NCBI GenBank assembly: GCA_034509925.1
Contig: CM067536.1
Span: 3,272,501 to 3,336,500 of the forward strand
Reading direction: 5' to 3'
DNA from: Hirudinaria manillensis
Lineage: Eukaryota > Annelida > Clitellata > Hirudinida > Hirudinidae
DNA length: 64,000 nucleotides
Part shown: piece after piece, positions 62,046-64,000 of the stretch
Numbering within the stretch: position 1 is the first letter of the stretch
Layout of the letters: every line of letters starts with the position of its first letter
Notes under the pieces: model-generated
What the model saw: only the letters and a program-made list of their open reading frames with translations
What the model was told of the DNA's origin: nothing
Databases searched by the model: none
Translations under genes and position numbers: made by a program

Positions 62046-63082
62046 ATGGTGATAGACACAGGGGCATCTGCATCCATTATCCAACCAAAGTTAGCAGAAA
62101 GCAGTAAAATAACCATAGCCGAAAATTACAAGCTAAAAACAGCCACAGGGGAATTAGTGCCAGTCCAGGGAACCACAGCTATTACAGTAGATTTAGGAGG
62201 CAGGTCATTCAAACAAGAATTCATGATAGCCAATATCACAGATGAATGTATACTGGGATTGGATTTCATGCGACGTTACGGAATTTCCATTGACATGAAA
62301 GGCGGCATCCTTCAACAAGGAACGATGGAGATTCCTCTACACTACGGAGGTACAGAAGTCAAAGACACGTTTGTAAAAGTATTACAAAACGAGACCATCC
62401 CGGCACAGTCGGAAAGCTTAATTTGGGGCGGGCTAGAAGGCGACTATACAAAATTTGGTATAGGAGCAGTCGAAGATCAATCGGGCATTGGCCAAGGACT
62501 ACTAATAGGACGAGCACTAGTCAGGCTAAACACCGGCAGAGTTCCACTGAGGGTAATGAATCTATCTGACCAGAAGCAACAGATCAAAGCAGGAACACCT
62601 ATCGCACTTTGCAGGAACCTAGAACGCATATTAACATTAGATGGAAGTGGAAATAAGCATATCAAAAGGGATACCATATCTAAACCATTGATGGACAATC
62701 TCCTGAAAGATTTAAACAAAACCCTACAAAAAGAAGATTATCAACAAGCGGAAAAACTGCTTAGCGAATTTCAGGATATAATGGCTGAACAAGACAGCCC
62801 TTTGGGTAGAACTAACCTCGTGCAACATCAAATAAATACGGCCGGTGCTAAACCCATTCGACAAAACCCCCGTCCACTTCCTTTAGCTACAAGAGCAAAC
62901 GCCAAGGAAATGATAAAAGAAATGCAAGACCAAGGGGTTATTGAACCGTCAAATAGCCCCTGGAGCTCACCACTGGTACTCGTTAAGAAAAAAGATGGAT
63001 CACTTCGTTTTTGTGTCGACTATAGAAAGCTGAACGAAATGACACTTAAGGACAGCTACCCCTTACCTAGAATCGATGATAC
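62046..63082 (+). CDS. Protease and start of reverse transcriptase, family B element (interrupted)
   Basis: The open frame begins with an aspartic protease motif ([13 protein letters not shown]) and ILGLDFM. After a linker it reaches the reverse-transcriptase opening ([20 protein letters not shown], then [13 protein letters not shown] and YPLPRIDD), which is diagnostic of Ty3/Gypsy. It is cut there by a family A element inserted at 63083. The true start of the pol product is probably upstream of the first ATG because the family usually makes it as a Gag-Pol fusion. Confidence 0.8.
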
Positions 63083-64000
63083 TGTAATAACCCAGGGTCC
63101 TCAAACTAATTATAGAAGGTCAGGTTTATTGAAAGTTGTCAGATGGCTTGGAAGATGTAAAATGCTTAATTGATTAAGTCTTGAAATCTGCTGTTTCTAT
63201 TACTCTCGCTCTACTTTCCGATACAAATCCATTTGTCAAGGTACATAACCAAAGAGTCTGAATAGCACCAATTAATTCTCAAATTATATTGCCACTAAAT
63301 TTAATTAATTATTAAATTAATTAATCGGCAATATAATTTTAATTATTCTTCAATTTATTGGATCTAGGGATCCAAAACCGCCCCCTCCTTAAATCTGTTC
63401 GTCCCGAACAGACATCTATTCCCATTTTCATTTTTACTCTCGGAATAGGATCCGATCTTCCAACAATCTCATGGCTGCAAATCCCAGATCCATTTGCTTT
63501 GTCATCTTCTGGGATTTCTGTCTCCTCCCTTTTACTTCTGCGTCCCGCAAGTTTCAGCCGCGGAACATCGCCATTTCTATGCACGCTCTCCTGCTCCACG
63601 ATGTCGCCAGATCCCAGACTCTCCTCAGGATCACCTGCTCCACTTTCCATGCTAGGCACTCTCCTGAAATCCCGAGCACTCCCTTCTGTTATTTCCAATG
63701 GAGCCGAAACATCCGCTGGTAAATCCATGGGCTGTTCTGTAGACTCTACTTGTTCCACCATCAAATCCGTGCGCTCCACGTGACTCATCAGTAATTCCTC
63801 CGGCTGCACCAATAACTCCACATGATCCACCGGCAAACCTACGGGCTCCTCCGAAAGCTCCACTTGCTCCACTAACACCTCCGTGAGCTCCCCGAGCCCT
63901 GCCGACGACTCGACCTGATCTGGTAACTCTATGGGCTCTAACGTCGAGTTCTCTAAGTCTGCCATCACGCACAGAGTTTCTGGAGACACGCACGCACTGT
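63083..64000 (-). mobile_element. Family A LTR element nested in the Gypsy pol region (partial)
   Basis: A family A LTR at 63083-63377 is followed by the 3' part of the SAP-type ORF on the minus strand (63339-63989). It closely resembles the young copy at 38841-40568. The other LTR and the SAP start are outside the window. Because it interrupts family B, it inserted later than that element. Confidence 0.82.

Larger units (their letters stand above)
60282..64000 (+). mobile_element. Family B Ty3/Gypsy LTR element, interrupted and running off the window
   Basis: The 5' LTR at 60282-60524 begins TGTTGGATCC and ends GGTTACAACA. The primer site TGGTGTCAGGAGTGGGATTT (60526-60545) is complementary to a tRNA-Leu 3' end. 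Then come a Gag frame (60604-61914) and a pol region (from about 62046) with protease and the start of reverse transcriptase. From 63083 a family A element in the opposite orientation is inserted, so the rest of pol and the 3' LTR lie beyond the window. It sits in an intron of WSC gene 2. The visible Gag and protease-RT frames are long and open, which suggests modest age; the nested insertion has disabled it. Confidence 0.88.

Overview
This window looks like animal (metazoan) nuclear DNA. It is very AT-rich (roughly 70% by eye), full of AAT and ATC/GTC-type microsatellites, and its genes are split by small GT-AG introns. They encode secreted multidomain proteins typical of invertebrates: fucolectin-like FTP lectins, WSC plus EGF proteins, and an RTP-type 3CxxC zinc-finger protein. 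I cannot name the species; a marine invertebrate is my guess from the protein families and transposons, not a proof.

Layout. Positions 1-33.7 kb are mostly a gene desert with microsatellites, minisatellites, a few hairpins and several weak candidate exons. The better ones are a CpG-bearing promoter-like spot near 18.47 kb with a possible exon on each side, and a 56-residue reading frame at 28.38 kb. A four-exon gene on the + strand (33.78-36.47 kb) encodes a 3CxxC zinc-finger protein of the receptor-transporting-protein type with a long new N-terminus.

From 37.1 to 51.8 kb the minus strand carries an FTP lectin cluster. A clean five-exon gene (49.70-51.77 kb) encodes a secreted protein with two FTP domains joined by an Asn/Gly linker. 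A second, single-FTP gene (47.10-48.22 kb) is followed by an unusual array. This array is a ~345 bp unit repeated about 14 times, and each unit holds an open, phase 1-1, 72-base candidate exon with splice sites on the same minus strand. Beyond the array lies a decayed copy of the last FTP exon. I read the whole as one lectin-type gene whose middle expanded into a repeat-exon array. The array was then invaded by LTR retroelements, and the gene was probably broken at its 3' end.

The right end (54.0-60.1 kb, + strand) holds two tandem WSC-domain genes with matching exon phases and a shared upstream block. The second is interrupted in an intron by a Ty3/Gypsy LTR element (from 60.28 kb). Its pol region is in turn interrupted by a shorter LTR element that runs off the window.

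Two related LTR families are present. Family B is a Ty3/Gypsy element with a SAP domain at the start of Gag. Family A is short, has a SAP-domain ORF and no visible pol. Both have a tRNA-Leu-type primer-binding site. Family A copies sit at 38.84-40.57 kb (young, whole-looking), 40.95-42.58 kb (older), as a solo LTR at 57.79-58.08 kb, and at the right edge. One mixed A/B element lies at 37.56-38.74 kb.
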